NCBI RefSeq assembly: GCF_019351435.1 | Contig: NZ_JAHWYN010000007.1 | Span: 186,001 to 250,000, forward strand | Length of the DNA: 64,000 bases | Direction of reading: 5' to 3' | Origin: Flavobacterium taihuense | GTDB lineage: Bacteria > Bacteroidota > Bacteroidia > Flavobacteriales > Flavobacteriaceae | Shown: positions 55,301-63,237 of the stretch, piece after piece | Position numbering within the stretch: position 1 is the stretch's first letter | Layout of the letters: every line of letters starts with the position of its first letter | Notes under the pieces: generated by a model | Told to the model about the DNA's origin: nothing | Databases searched by the model: none | What the model saw: only the letters and a program-made list of their open reading frames with translations | Translations under genes and position numbers: made by a program

Positions 55301-58300
55301 GTACAACTTCGGGCAGCATTACCATAAATACAGTTGCCGATTACTATAGTTTTGATGGAGGCAGTACATGGGGAACTTCTCCTTCCCTATCAAATCTTAA
55401 TTCTTATGGATATTATAGCATTGTGATAAAAAACAATTTAGGATGTATTTCTAACTATGAGAATATTTCTATAAACGACCCAAAACTTCCTGATCCAGAT
55501 TATACAGTTACCAATCCAAGCTGTGGAAATATTGGCAATATTACATTCAACACCATTGCAGATTATTATAGTATAGATTACGGTGCAACCTGGAGTACAA
55601 AAAATGTCTTTAATAATGTAAGCCAAGGATCTTACTATTTAATGATAAAAAAAGCGAATTGTACGTCCAATAGCATTTCCATTTATATGGATAACTTGAA
55701 TTTGGCACAGCCCAATGTTACCATAACTCAACCAACTTGTGGAACAAAAGGCACTATTAAAATCAATACTACTGCTGATTTTTATAGCATAGACATGGGG
55801 ACTAATTGGGTAACAAATCCAGTTTTTTCGAATCTTTCAGAGGGATGGTATTACCCAACAATCAAAAAAAACAAAGGTTGTGTTTCAAACTTTAACCCAG
55901 TAAATCTTCAAACTTTTTATCTCCCTGTTCCTACTTTTAAAACAACACAGCCCACTTGTGGAAACGGAGGAACCATAACCTTTACTTCAACAGAAGCAAA
56001 ATATAGTATAGATGGAGGCAAAACTTGGAGTGCCAATTCGGTATTTACTAATTTAAGTCCAGGCTTTTATTATTTAATGGTAAAAGACACTGCTGGGTGC
56101 ACATCTAATACCTATGGTGCATACACTACCCTACAACAATATTATTTACCAAATCCAGATTTCGCAGTAATTCAGCCCAGTTGCGGTGTCAATGGAAGCA
56201 TTACTATTGCAACAGTTGCAACTTCTTATAGCTTTGACAATGGTGCTAATTGGACAACAAACCCAGTTCTTTCCGGACTTACTTCTGGCTATTACAACAT
56301 AATGATAAAAAATGCAGCTGGCTGTATATCCAGCAGTTTATCAATACCTATCAATCCATATTATCTTCCCAATCCAAATGTAATAGTAGTACAACCCAGT
56401 TGTGGAAATGGAGGAAGCATCACAATTACAACTCCTGCTGACAGCTATAGTTTTGATGGAGGTACCACATGGACTACCAATCCCATTTTACTAAATCCTA
56501 CATTGACATATTATACTGTTCTCATTAAAAACGCAACGGGTTGTATATCAAATTCACAATATTTCTATATTGAAAAATATTACTTAGCCTCACCAAATAT
56601 AACCTCCATACAACCCACTTGTAGTAACCCTACCGGGACTATATTAATAAATTCTACCGCAGATCAATATAGCTTTGATGGAGGAATAACCTGGACTACT
56701 AATCCTGTAAAGAAAAATTTAGCTGGTGGTTCTTATAATGTACTAATAAAAAACGCTTTGGGCTGTACCTCATACAGCAGTTATACTTATATTAATACAC
56801 CTCCTGCAATTCCTGCAGCACCCGCTGTACAGATAGTTCAACCTTCCTCATGCGGAGCCACTGATGGTAGTATCATCATAACGACACCTGCCATAAGTTA
56901 TAGTTTCAATGACGGAAACAGCTGGACAACAAGCCCAACAAAAATAAATGTAGGAGCAGGTACGTATATTATTAAAATCAAAACAAATTCTTATAGCTGC
57001 GAATCATTAACAACGATTGTCAATTTGAGTTCTGGCAGTACAATTGCGTCTCCAGCTTTTACCACAACTCAACCCAACTGTAGCTCTTCAAAAGGTGCTA
57101 TAACAATTACTACAAATGCTGCAACTTATAGTTATGACAATGGATTAACCTACATTTTTTCTAATACAAAAACAGATCTTTCTCCAGGAAATTATTTCAT
57201 AAAAATTAAAAATTTAGCAGGTTGTGTTTCAGATGCAGCTTCGGTCACTATTTCGGCAGTATCACCACTTCCAGCTCCTGCCTATAAAGTCATTCAGCCA
57301 AATTGCACCAATTTCACAGGATCAATTTCTATTGATACCGTAGCCGATTTTTACAGTTTTGATAACGGAATTACATTTGGAACATTCAATACAAAATCTA
57401 ATTTATCGCCAGGAACCTATAATTTAATGATTAAAAATAATTCAGGTTGTATTTCTCTAGGTGCACCAGCCACTATAGATGCTGCACCTACAATTCCTGA
57501 AGCTCCACAAGTTGTAGTCACAGACCCAATAGGTTGTAATTCAGCTAAGGGCAGCATTAAGGTTTCAACTGTTGCGAATCAATATAGTTTTGATGATGGT
57601 ACTACTTGGATTAGCAGCAATACTGCTAGCTTATCACCCGGAAATTATTTAATTAGAATAAAATACACCAATGGATGCTCGTCTGTTGGGTATAAAGCAC
57701 TCATCAATACGCCTCCAGATGCCCCTTCAACTCCAATGTTAACTGTTATGCATCCTACTAGTTGTAGTAATCCATTTGGCTCAATTTTAATTACCAGTAC
57801 GGCTTATCAATATAGTTTTGACAATGGTGTAAATTATTCAACCAATCCAAATTCTGGCAATTTAGCAGCCGGAACCTATCTGGCTCGGGTTAAAAACAGT
57901 AGTGGTTGTGAATCTCCCCCAATACTTACAGCCATTAATACACCAACAGATTATCCTAACAATCCTAAATTTACAACTATTCAGCCTGATTGTAATAATC
58001 TTAAAGGGATTATTACAATAACAGACAGTGCATCAGAATATAGTTTTGATAACGGTGTTAGCTGGTCTACAAATTCAACGCAATCAAATTTTGACCCCAA
58101 AAGCTATTTTATTAAGATAAAAAATAATAATGGCTGTATTTCAAAGGCGACCACAGTTGCTCTAATTCCTTTTACAAATTTTACTCAAAAACCAACTGCG
58201 GCAACTCCGCAAAATTTCTGCATTCAACAAAATGCTACTTTAAATTCAATTAGTATCACAGGACAAAATATAAAATGGTATGATTCATTAAATGCTGGAA

Positions 58301-59610
58301 ACCTTCTACCAAATACCACTTTACTTCAAAGTGGAAAAACGTATTATGCTTCGCAAACTATCAATAGTTGTGAAAGTGAAAGAATTCCAGTAGCAATTAA
58401 CATTCAAAATACATTGGCTCCAACGGGAAATACAAACCAAACTTTTTGTACAGGACAAAACCCAACAATTGCAAACATCCTAGTTACTGGAAGTTCAATA
58501 AAATGGTATGATACTGCAAATAATGGCTCTCTATTAGCCGAAACAACTAATTTGCAAAATGGCAAAACTTATTATGCTTCGCAAACCATCAATAATTGTG
58601 AAAGTCCTAGATTTGGAATTACCGTTTCTATTGTAAATACACCAAATGCTCCAACGGCAAATGGTAATCAAGCCTTTTGCAAAAGCGAAAATACAACGCT
58701 GAACAATATTCAAATATCGGGGCAAAATTTAAAATGGTACGACTCTAATACATCTGCAACTTCTTTAGCAAATACCACTTTAGTACAAAATAATACGACC
58801 TATTACGTTTCTCAAACCATAGGTTGCGAAAGTAGCAGACTGGCTGTTTTAGTAAATGTGTATGATACGCCATTGCCAATTGCAAATACCTTACAAACTT
58901 TTTGTATTGATGAAAATGCTACATTAGACAATATTGTTGTTACTGGACAAAACATAAAATGGTATGATGCTCCATCTTCAGGCAATATTTTGACAGCCGC
59001 AACAGCTCTTGAAAATAAAACGTATTATGTTACTCAGACAAATAATAATTGCGAAAGTAACAGACTTGGAATTGCCATAAAAATTCAAGACACACAAGCA
59101 CCGGTTGCTGATGCAAATCAGAGTTTCTGCATTCAACAAAATGTCAAAATCAATACTATCAAAATTAATGGTCAAAACATTAAGTGGTATAATACTGAAA
59201 CCGATGGAATAAATTTATCAGAATCAACACCACTTGAAAACGGAATTACCTATTATGCTTCTCAAACCATTTATAATTGTGAAAGCAAAAGAACTCCAAT
59301 AGCAATTCAAATTCAGGAAGCCACAAACGCTGATTGTATTAATTTTGAAGATGAACTTCCATTTCCAAAATTCTTTACGCCAAATAGTGACGGATATAAT
59401 GATACGTGGACAATCGACTTTGAATATTTGGAGCCAAATTCAGTAATTAGAATCTTTGATCGCTATGGAAAACTCATTAAAATATTAGCAACTAATACTT
59501 CATGGGATGGCAACTATTTAAATCAACCCTTGCCATCAACAGATTATTGGTTTGTCGTTACCCGATTAAATGGAGCTGAATTTAAAAACCATTTTAGCTT
59601 AAAACGATAA
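52375..59610 (+). CDS. Giant SprB-like repetitive surface protein, T9SS type B sorting domain
   Basis: 2411 residues from the ATG at 52375, which opens with a signal peptide (MKRILLLFILLHLSILSFSQ); the frame is open upstream to 52201, but that part is not a secretion signal. About residues 90-600 form an N-terminal beta-rich region. Residues about 602-1940 hold 18 repeats of 72-78 residues (QPxCG..GSITI..., YSFDxGxTW, GxY, IKNxxGC), of the SprB-repeat type. Residues 1943-2319 hold five Ig-like repeats (FCIQQNATL, IKWYD, TYYASQT, CES). The last 85 residues (FTPNSDGYNDTW, WDGNYL, DYWFVV) are the gliding-associated C-terminal domain (type B) for type IX secretion. Likely an adhesin. No PorP/SprF-like partner gene follows. 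Confidence 0.9.
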   Translation: MKRILLLFILLHLSILSFSQKTNQDSTATKFLFEDKNGRLIQDLEQQKQFFKIREEKKKAEILNLKKVNQNTKKGNSTSRAEALLQAVEICTNGGFEQYENINGSSYLKNFLYTIGDPPGPTQCRSITNTADSYINRYDPNNMNIMATGVSANLIDPYIGDIKAFDQYALKINHENSSTYGSIVQGKRFKTNNENYLKFNYKAVLQSVYDNSHTDNQAFVKARILDKNKVVVNEFCLVGDEKNCIFSKVPSQTSDYVTLYTTNWQSGFLDISSIPNNEEFTVEFMASRCGLGGHYGYMYVDDICLLHSTENLQGSVELESLNKVCPSLPVSVCGTYTIPNSGGISASVKKITLTVYNSNNVSVYSTSTTSSLDTAVKKFCFTLNASDFPNSTSANYNVGVQVDYNISGTSCTGTTFNSAIDPDANSGWDISFLNCTSNCNINVTTAKISQCDANHDGSENFDLSKLNAAVVTSTSGLNFSYFKNYSEAQANLNAISNSISYPSSSTSIYVRVSKDATCYKIISADLEVRNPTATISGILNICSGSTVLTASLGASYLWSTGKTTKNITVTSLGNYSVTVTDSFGCSSDARVTIEPSQTAVSPVLQVTQPSCFATTGTIKITSPASQYSFDDGATWSTNNTESNLYPGTYLVKIKTINGCTSYSESVTITAASTLYPNYSYTNPLFCGDTGSITITTLASYYSYDDGATWVNNSIATNLLPGNYKIRTKDLQGCISSANNVLLSSNTLETPTYTITQPACSEEGSITFNTLSDFYTFDGGNTWVTSNKMSNLNTGSYSLGIKNAIGCTSNYTYVYLNDFEYSYPEYTTEQPVCGKDGSITITTVADSYSFDNGLTWTSNNVKILPFETYLIKIKNSAGCISSGSYVSLYQPYLNQPIISIEQPTCGLDGKITINSLSDFYSFDNGITWTKLNSKSLPPGNYQIIIKNSIGCTSYPSYSYLNNPNIGTPTYTVVQPTCTTSGSITINTVADYYSFDGGSTWGTSPSLSNLNSYGYYSIVIKNNLGCISNYENISINDPKLPDPDYTVTNPSCGNIGNITFNTIADYYSIDYGATWSTKNVFNNVSQGSYYLMIKKANCTSNSISIYMDNLNLAQPNVTITQPTCGTKGTIKINTTADFYSIDMGTNWVTNPVFSNLSEGWYYPTIKKNKGCVSNFNPVNLQTFYLPVPTFKTTQPTCGNGGTITFTSTEAKYSIDGGKTWSANSVFTNLSPGFYYLMVKDTAGCTSNTYGAYTTLQQYYLPNPDFAVIQPSCGVNGSITIATVATSYSFDNGANWTTNPVLSGLTSGYYNIMIKNAAGCISSSLSIPINPYYLPNPNVIVVQPSCGNGGSITITTPADSYSFDGGTTWTTNPILLNPTLTYYTVLIKNATGCISNSQYFYIEKYYLASPNITSIQPTCSNPTGTILINSTADQYSFDGGITWTTNPVKKNLAGGSYNVLIKNALGCTSYSSYTYINTPPAIPAAPAVQIVQPSSCGATDGSIIITTPAISYSFNDGNSWTTSPTKINVGAGTYIIKIKTNSYSCESLTTIVNLSSGSTIASPAFTTTQPNCSSSKGAITITTNAATYSYDNGLTYIFSNTKTDLSPGNYFIKIKNLAGCVSDAASVTISAVSPLPAPAYKVIQPNCTNFTGSISIDTVADFYSFDNGITFGTFNTKSNLSPGTYNLMIKNNSGCISLGAPATIDAAPTIPEAPQVVVTDPIGCNSAKGSIKVSTVANQYSFDDGTTWISSNTASLSPGNYLIRIKYTNGCSSVGYKALINTPPDAPSTPMLTVMHPTSCSNPFGSILITSTAYQYSFDNGVNYSTNPNSGNLAAGTYLARVKNSSGCESPPILTAINTPTDYPNNPKFTTIQPDCNNLKGIITITDSASEYSFDNGVSWSTNSTQSNFDPKSYFIKIKNNNGCISKATTVALIPFTNFTQKPTAATPQNFCIQQNATLNSISITGQNIKWYDSLNAGNLLPNTTLLQSGKTYYASQTINSCESERIPVAINIQNTLAPTGNTNQTFCTGQNPTIANILVTGSSIKWYDTANNGSLLAETTNLQNGKTYYASQTINNCESPRFGITVSIVNTPNAPTANGNQAFCKSENTTLNNIQISGQNLKWYDSNTSATSLANTTLVQNNTTYYVSQTIGCESSRLAVLVNVYDTPLPIANTLQTFCIDENATLDNIVVTGQNIKWYDAPSSGNILTAATALENKTYYVTQTNNNCESNRLGIAIKIQDTQAPVADANQSFCIQQNVKINTIKINGQNIKWYNTETDGINLSESTPLENGITYYASQTIYNCESKRTPIAIQIQEATNADCINFEDELPFPKFFTPNSDGYNDTWTIDFEYLEPNSVIRIFDRYGKLIKILATNTSWDGNYLNQPLPSTDYWFVVTRLNGAEFKNHFSLKR
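54180..58195 (+). repeat. Tandem array of 18 SprB-type repeats (coding)
   Basis: Units of about 216-234 bp, diverged at the DNA level but constant in QPxC, YSFD-G-TW, G-Y and GC-S positions. Each unit has two conserved Cys, probably one disulfide per repeat. Confidence 0.85.
58200..59330 (+). repeat. Tandem array of five Ig-like repeats (coding)
   Basis: Five units of about 225 bp with FC, IKWYD, TYY-SQT and NCES at matching places, directly before the sorting domain. Confidence 0.85.
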
Positions 59611-59650
59611 AACTAAACAAAAAAAGAGTTCAATAAATTGGCCTTTTTCT

Positions 59651-61027
59651 TTATTTCGTTTGAACCAAAATCCATTTGGAAATTTCCTCTAATGCAATTG
59701 GAGAGAATGTTTGCTCGATAGTTTCATATTCATTTGGCATACCCGTTTTGCATTCTTGAAAGAGATGATTCAAATTTGGAATTATTGTGGTAGTTACTTT
59801 TTTATTTCCGCCTTTGACCAATGCATTTTTAATCGCAGGAATATTTACATCGGCGGGAACTTGTAAATCTTTATCACCGTTGATTGCTAGAACTGGACAT
59901 TTTACTTTTTCTAAAGCCGATGAAGGATCCAATTTCAGAAAAGAAATAAACCAAGGATTCGTAATTTGTGACGTTACTCCACTTATTTGCTGCTCATCCA
60001 TTTTATCTTCAAACTGTAGTTTCAAATAACTATTTATTTTAGATTTAAGATTAGAATCATTTTCTTGGGAAGTCAAAATCATTTCATAAGCTCCCTTGAA
60101 AATTTCTTGTCCCTTTTGAATTTCATTTTCTGAAACTCCCATTTGGCGTTCTATCTTCTCTTTTTGCAAAAGCATCAATTGATCTCCCCGGATTCCAGTT
60201 CCTGCCAACAATACAATAAAATTTACATCCTTCGAATTCCCTGCAACAATGGGCGCAATTACTCCGCCTTCGCTATGCCCCATTAATCCAATTTTTTTTT
60301 TATTAATCTCTTTTCGGGTTCGTAAATAATCTACTCCTGCTTGAACATCTTTGGCAAAATCCTGTGTGGTTGCTGTTTTATAATCACCTGTTGATTTGGC
60401 AACTCCTCTATCATCAAATCGCAATACTGCAATTCCTTTTTTGGTCAGATAATCAGCTAAAACGAGAAAGGGTTTATGTCCCAACAACTCTTCGTCTCTG
60501 TTTTGAGGACCGCTTCCCGTAATCAAAATTACAGCAGGAAAATGACCTTCCTTTTGAGGCAAACTTAAAGTCCCTGCCAAAACATTTTTATCAATTTTGT
60601 TTTCAAATACTACTTCCTCTGTATAATACGGATAAGGTTTTTGTGGTTCTTGAGGTCTTATTATTGCTTTTTTTTCTATAATACCTCTTGACATATTCAT
60701 TGCAAAAGATTGGCCACCTTGCGAAAAATTACCCACAATTAGGTTGTCGCTATTCAATGTCCCTTCGTAACCAATTGTAGCAGTTGGTATTTGTAGTTTC
60801 AAAACAGCATTTTCAAAACTGGTTGTCGTTACTGGAATTCCTTTTGCACCTTGATCGGGACTATCCATTGTCGAGCTATAGCCGTTTTCGGTTTTAGTGA
60901 TGTTAAAAACTACTCTTAACTGTACCCCGGGAACTTTTAAAATTCCGTTCCATTGTCCTGTAATTTCTTGTCCGAACATAGTAAAAGAGGCTAGAATTAC
61001 TATTATAAAAAATACGGTTTGCTTCAT
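59651..61027 (-). CDS. Secreted alpha/beta hydrolase
   Basis: A 458-residue exported hydrolase with a signal peptide ending near residue 19 (MFGQ). Residues about 22-115 form a small beta domain (GQWNGILKVPGVQLRVVFNI) found in front of many Bacteroidota serine hydrolases. The hydrolase domain has nucleophile S252 in GHSEGG, an oxyanion stretch near GSGPQNRDE, the acid in NGDKDLQVP and histidine in NLNHLFQ. It probably acts as an esterase or peptidase-like enzyme in the periplasm. It is convergent with the adhesin gene and has no operon partner. Confidence 0.85.
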   Translation of the reverse strand: MKQTVFFIIVILASFTMFGQEITGQWNGILKVPGVQLRVVFNITKTENGYSSTMDSPDQGAKGIPVTTTSFENAVLKLQIPTATIGYEGTLNSDNLIVGNFSQGGQSFAMNMSRGIIEKKAIIRPQEPQKPYPYYTEEVVFENKIDKNVLAGTLSLPQKEGHFPAVILITGSGPQNRDEELLGHKPFLVLADYLTKKGIAVLRFDDRGVAKSTGDYKTATTQDFAKDVQAGVDYLRTRKEINKKKIGLMGHSEGGVIAPIVAGNSKDVNFIVLLAGTGIRGDQLMLLQKEKIERQMGVSENEIQKGQEIFKGAYEMILTSQENDSNLKSKINSYLKLQFEDKMDEQQISGVTSQITNPWFISFLKLDPSSALEKVKCPVLAINGDKDLQVPADVNIPAIKNALVKGGNKKVTTTIIPNLNHLFQECKTGMPNEYETIEQTFSPIALEEISKWILVQTK

Positions 61028-61101
61028 TTTAGTTGACTTTATTTTAAAATTGATATTAAATAGTTAAAAAATGGAACTCAATTGTTTCTACTTTTTCTTT
61101 T

Positions 61102-61222
61102 TTTGAATACTGGCAAAAAGGTAAAATATTTCCCTTTAGCCCCGATGGAAGGGAAAATCCTTTTTGGAGTCGATTTTCCTTCGACTCCAAAAAGATTGGA
61201 ATGACAGCGGGAACTGTGCCTC
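61102..61222 (+). repeat. Dispersed repeat R1, copy c
   Basis: Starts TTTGAATACTGGCAAAAAGG, then AGCCCCGA...GGGAAAATCC, a perfect 13-bp hairpin TTTTTGGAGTCGA/TCGACTCCAAAAA (61161-61173 with 61181-61193), then GATTGGAATGACAGCGGGAAC. It fills the 252-bp space between the SdpI-like gene and the hydrolase gene. A 70-codon ORF across it on the minus strand is not credible. Confidence 0.75.
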
Positions 61223-61279
61223 CAAAAAAAGCCAAATCTTTCTGCTTCAAATTAATAATCGGACTCAAGCTAGAAATAC

Positions 61280-61933
61280 TTACCCTTTTTTCTCTATTTC
61301 CTTAAACTTAATATAGGAATACACCATTGGGACGATTGCCAAAACAAAAACTAGAGCAATAAAAACGATTGAAAAAGTAGCACTTGGAAACAACAAAGCG
61401 CCTAATACAATTACTAACCCTCCGATAACCCAAAGTTTGCTGGCAAAAACATGAGTAATTTTCCAAACATCTTTATTCTCTAATGTCCAAGGAGTGCGGA
61501 TCCCGATAAAATAATTGGGCTGAATCACTTTGAAATAATTTCCCAAAACGGTAAACAGAATACCAATAATTGCATAAATCATGTTGGGGCTAGAAAAAGA
61601 CTGATGTTTAGAAATATAAAGTATAAACAATGCCAACAAGGACATGAATAAAACAAGTATAAACTTCAATTGGTAATACTTTCCTCCCATAAGAGCGATT
61701 CTCTTTTTGGGATCAATTTTTGGGACAACAAGTAACAAAACATATATTAAAACAGGCAACATAAACAGTAATCCTACAAGTGAAAATTTGTCTCCCCAAT
61801 GATCAACTTCGCCTTTGTAATTCCAATGCGTTGGTACTTTGTCGGGTAATGTATTCCAAATAAAAGCCAAATAAACAAAAGGCAGTAACACAATTGCGAT
61901 GATAGGAAGTTCTTTTTTTAAAGCTAGATTCAT
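61280..61933 (-). CDS. SdpI-family membrane protein
   Basis: A 217-residue inner-membrane protein with about six hydrophobic segments (about 13-28, 48-70, 88-105, 112-130, 160-182, 184-206). The N-terminal LPDKVPTHWNYKGEVDHWGDK is the DUF1648 part and the later YFIGIRTPWTLENKDVW is the SdpI signature. In Bacillus, SdpI is the immunity protein against the SdpC toxin; in most other bacteria the function is unknown. It lies after an ArsR-type repressor gene, as SdpI does with SdpR. The spacer between them is the 100-bp structured element copy B. Confidence 0.88.
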   Translation of the reverse strand: MNLALKKELPIIAIVLLPFVYLAFIWNTLPDKVPTHWNYKGEVDHWGDKFSLVGLLFMLPVLIYVLLLVVPKIDPKKRIALMGGKYYQLKFILVLFMSLLALFILYISKHQSFSSPNMIYAIIGILFTVLGNYFKVIQPNYFIGIRTPWTLENKDVWKITHVFASKLWVIGGLVIVLGALLFPSATFSIVFIALVFVLAIVPMVYSYIKFKEIEKKG

Positions 61934-62030
61934 ATATGTAAAATTTTATTTGTTATTGGTTATATATGTTATCGCCTTTTTGCTTACTGGAGTTTGTTTA
62001 TACAAACTTGTTTTTAATGGCGATTTCATA
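61931..62030 (-). promoter_or_regulatory. Structured leader element, copy B
   Basis: A 100-bp element between the ArsR-type and SdpI-type genes, ending on the minus strand in the SdpI ATG. It has the outer stem ATCGCC/GGCGAT and an inner palindrome GTTTGT-ATAA-ACAAAC. It is about 80% identical by eye to copy A (21983-22080), with the sixth base pair of the inner stem changed on both arms. Both copies end in ATTTTACATATATG, where the final ATG is the start codon. Confidence 0.7.
61946..62029 (-). CDS. Micro-ORF inside leader element B (27 codons)
   Basis: Begins MKSPL like the micro-ORF in copy A and keeps SL, QTP and KK; the end differs by a one-base indel. It starts 5 nt after the ArsR stop codon. 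Translation is possible but not shown. Confidence 0.3.
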   Translation of the reverse strand: MKSPLKTSLYKQTPVSKKAITYITNNK

Positions 62031-62033
62031 GTA

Positions 62034-62288
62034 TTATTTTTTAAAAGTTAAAATCCATTGCAACACATCTTCCATTATGGTGGTGTTGATGGAATAGAAA
62101 ATAAATTGTCCCGATTTTTCGGCAGTAATCAAATCAGCACGTTTCAAAATATCCAAATGATGGGAAATACTTGGCTTTGACATATTAAACTGATCGGCTA
62201 TTTCACCGGCAGACATATCTTTTGTTTTCAAAAGCTCTAATATTTCCCTCCTAGTGGCATCGTTCAATGCTTTAAATATGTCATTCAT
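62034..62288 (-). CDS. ArsR-family transcriptional repressor (SdpR-like)
   Basis: An 84-residue winged-helix protein, close to the minimum size of the family. The helix-turn-helix is MSAGEIADQFNMSKPSISHH (about residues 25-44), followed by the wing (LITAEKSGQFIFYSIN). No metal-binding CxC motif is present, so it is not a metal sensor. It is cotranscribed with the SdpI-type gene, and a perfect 7-bp inverted repeat 19 bp upstream of its start is a likely operator. In the Bacillus model SdpR represses its own operon until SdpI with toxin titrates it; that is only an analogy here. Confidence 0.88.
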   Translation of the reverse strand: MNDIFKALNDATRREILELLKTKDMSAGEIADQFNMSKPSISHHLDILKRADLITAEKSGQFIFYSINTTIMEDVLQWILTFKK

Positions 62289-62306
62289 TATTTAAAGTAT
62301 TTATAT

Positions 62307-62326
62307 ATTTAGACAAATATCTAAAT
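62307..62326. promoter_or_regulatory. Candidate ArsR/SdpR-type operator
   Basis: ATTTAGA (62307-62313) and TCTAAAT (62320-62326), perfect 7-bp arms with a 6-nt spacer, 19 bp upstream of the repressor start codon. Size and place fit autoregulation by a dimeric winged-helix repressor. Confidence 0.55.
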
Positions 62327-62539
62327 GTTTTTTTGATTTTCAAAACAATAATCATATTATTTTTCTCTCTATATGGAAATTCACCCGTTCTTTTAAAACG
62401 TTACGTTTCGTCAAGTTTTTAACACAAACAAGTAGTTAAATTAATAAAAAATAACAATTTAACCACATTTATTTAAAAAAAAATACGTTATTGCAAAAAA
62501 AATATTCCAATTCAAATAAACCAACAAATACGCTTACTT

Positions 62540-63148
62540 TTGAAAAGTCAAATCCAAAACATAAAAAACACTGAAGATTCTACACTTTGGTCCAGTTTGA
62601 AAGCGGGTGATGAAAAATCATTCTCAATACTTTTCGAAAAATATTATTCGGACTTAATTCGCTACGGAAATTCATTTTCACCTTTTAAAGAAAAGGTACA
62701 AGATTGCGTACAAGATGTATTTGCAGATGTTTGGATCTACAGACAATCTTTAAGCAATTCGGTTGTGGTAAAAGCTTATTTGTTATCCAGTGTTCGCAAG
62801 AGGATTGCACGTTTACAAGAACGTGATTATATTTTCATGAAGACATCGACTACTGATTCTATTGAATTTTTATTTGATTTTTCAATAGAACATCAACTTA
62901 TCTCAGATGAAGAGTCAGCACTAAAAGTGGCACATCTGAATTCATTTTTGAATAACTTACCTGCGAGACAAAAAGAAGCATTATATCTTCGATACCATCA
63001 AGGACTTACCGTGGAACAAATTGCAGAACTGCTTCAGATTAACTATCAATCAGCGAATAACTTATTACATCGAGCATTACTTCAACTTCGAAAAGAATGG
63101 AAAGGCAATCTCTCCCTATTATTGTTATTATCTTCAACCACTTTTTAA
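62540..63148 (+). CDS. ECF RNA polymerase sigma factor
   Basis: A 202-residue sigma-70 family protein of the Bacteroidota ECF type that pairs with FecR. Region 2 (FSILFEKYYSDLIRYGNSF, VQDCVQDVFADVWIYRQ) is at about 28-72, and region 4 (LPARQKEALYLRYHQGLTVEQIAELLQI, then QSANNLLHRALLQLR) is at about 137-188. The start used is TTG at 62540; no ATG is near. TACTTTTG (62535-62542), a perfect -7 element, overlaps that codon, so the true start may lie further downstream (for example TTG at residue 20) or the promoter match may be chance. It is followed at 89 bp by a FecR gene. Confidence 0.88.
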   Translation: MKSQIQNIKNTEDSTLWSSLKAGDEKSFSILFEKYYSDLIRYGNSFSPFKEKVQDCVQDVFADVWIYRQSLSNSVVVKAYLLSSVRKRIARLQERDYIFMKTSTTDSIEFLFDFSIEHQLISDEESALKVAHLNSFLNNLPARQKEALYLRYHQGLTVEQIAELLQINYQSANNLLHRALLQLRKEWKGNLSLLLLLSSTTF

Positions 63149-63237
63149 TTATTTTTTATTTAATCTAAAAATAATATTAATTTAATGAGTATCAAATAAA
63201 GAAACTGTCCTCTATGTTTTTGTAAGCTAATTTTTTT

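Noticed and set aside
54180..59330. Regularly spaced repeats that might suggest a CRISPR array
   Set aside because: Units are over 200 bp, continuously coding in one frame, and diverged; they are protein domain repeats.
61056..61268. 70-codon minus-strand ORF
   Set aside because: It lies across repeat R1c and its hairpin, has no family features, and the other copies of the repeat do not keep the frame.
61280..62288. Toxin-immunity system by analogy with Bacillus SdpRI
   Set aside because: No SdpC-like toxin or maturation gene is in the window, and SdpI-family proteins are widespread without toxins; kept only as an ArsR/SdpI pair.
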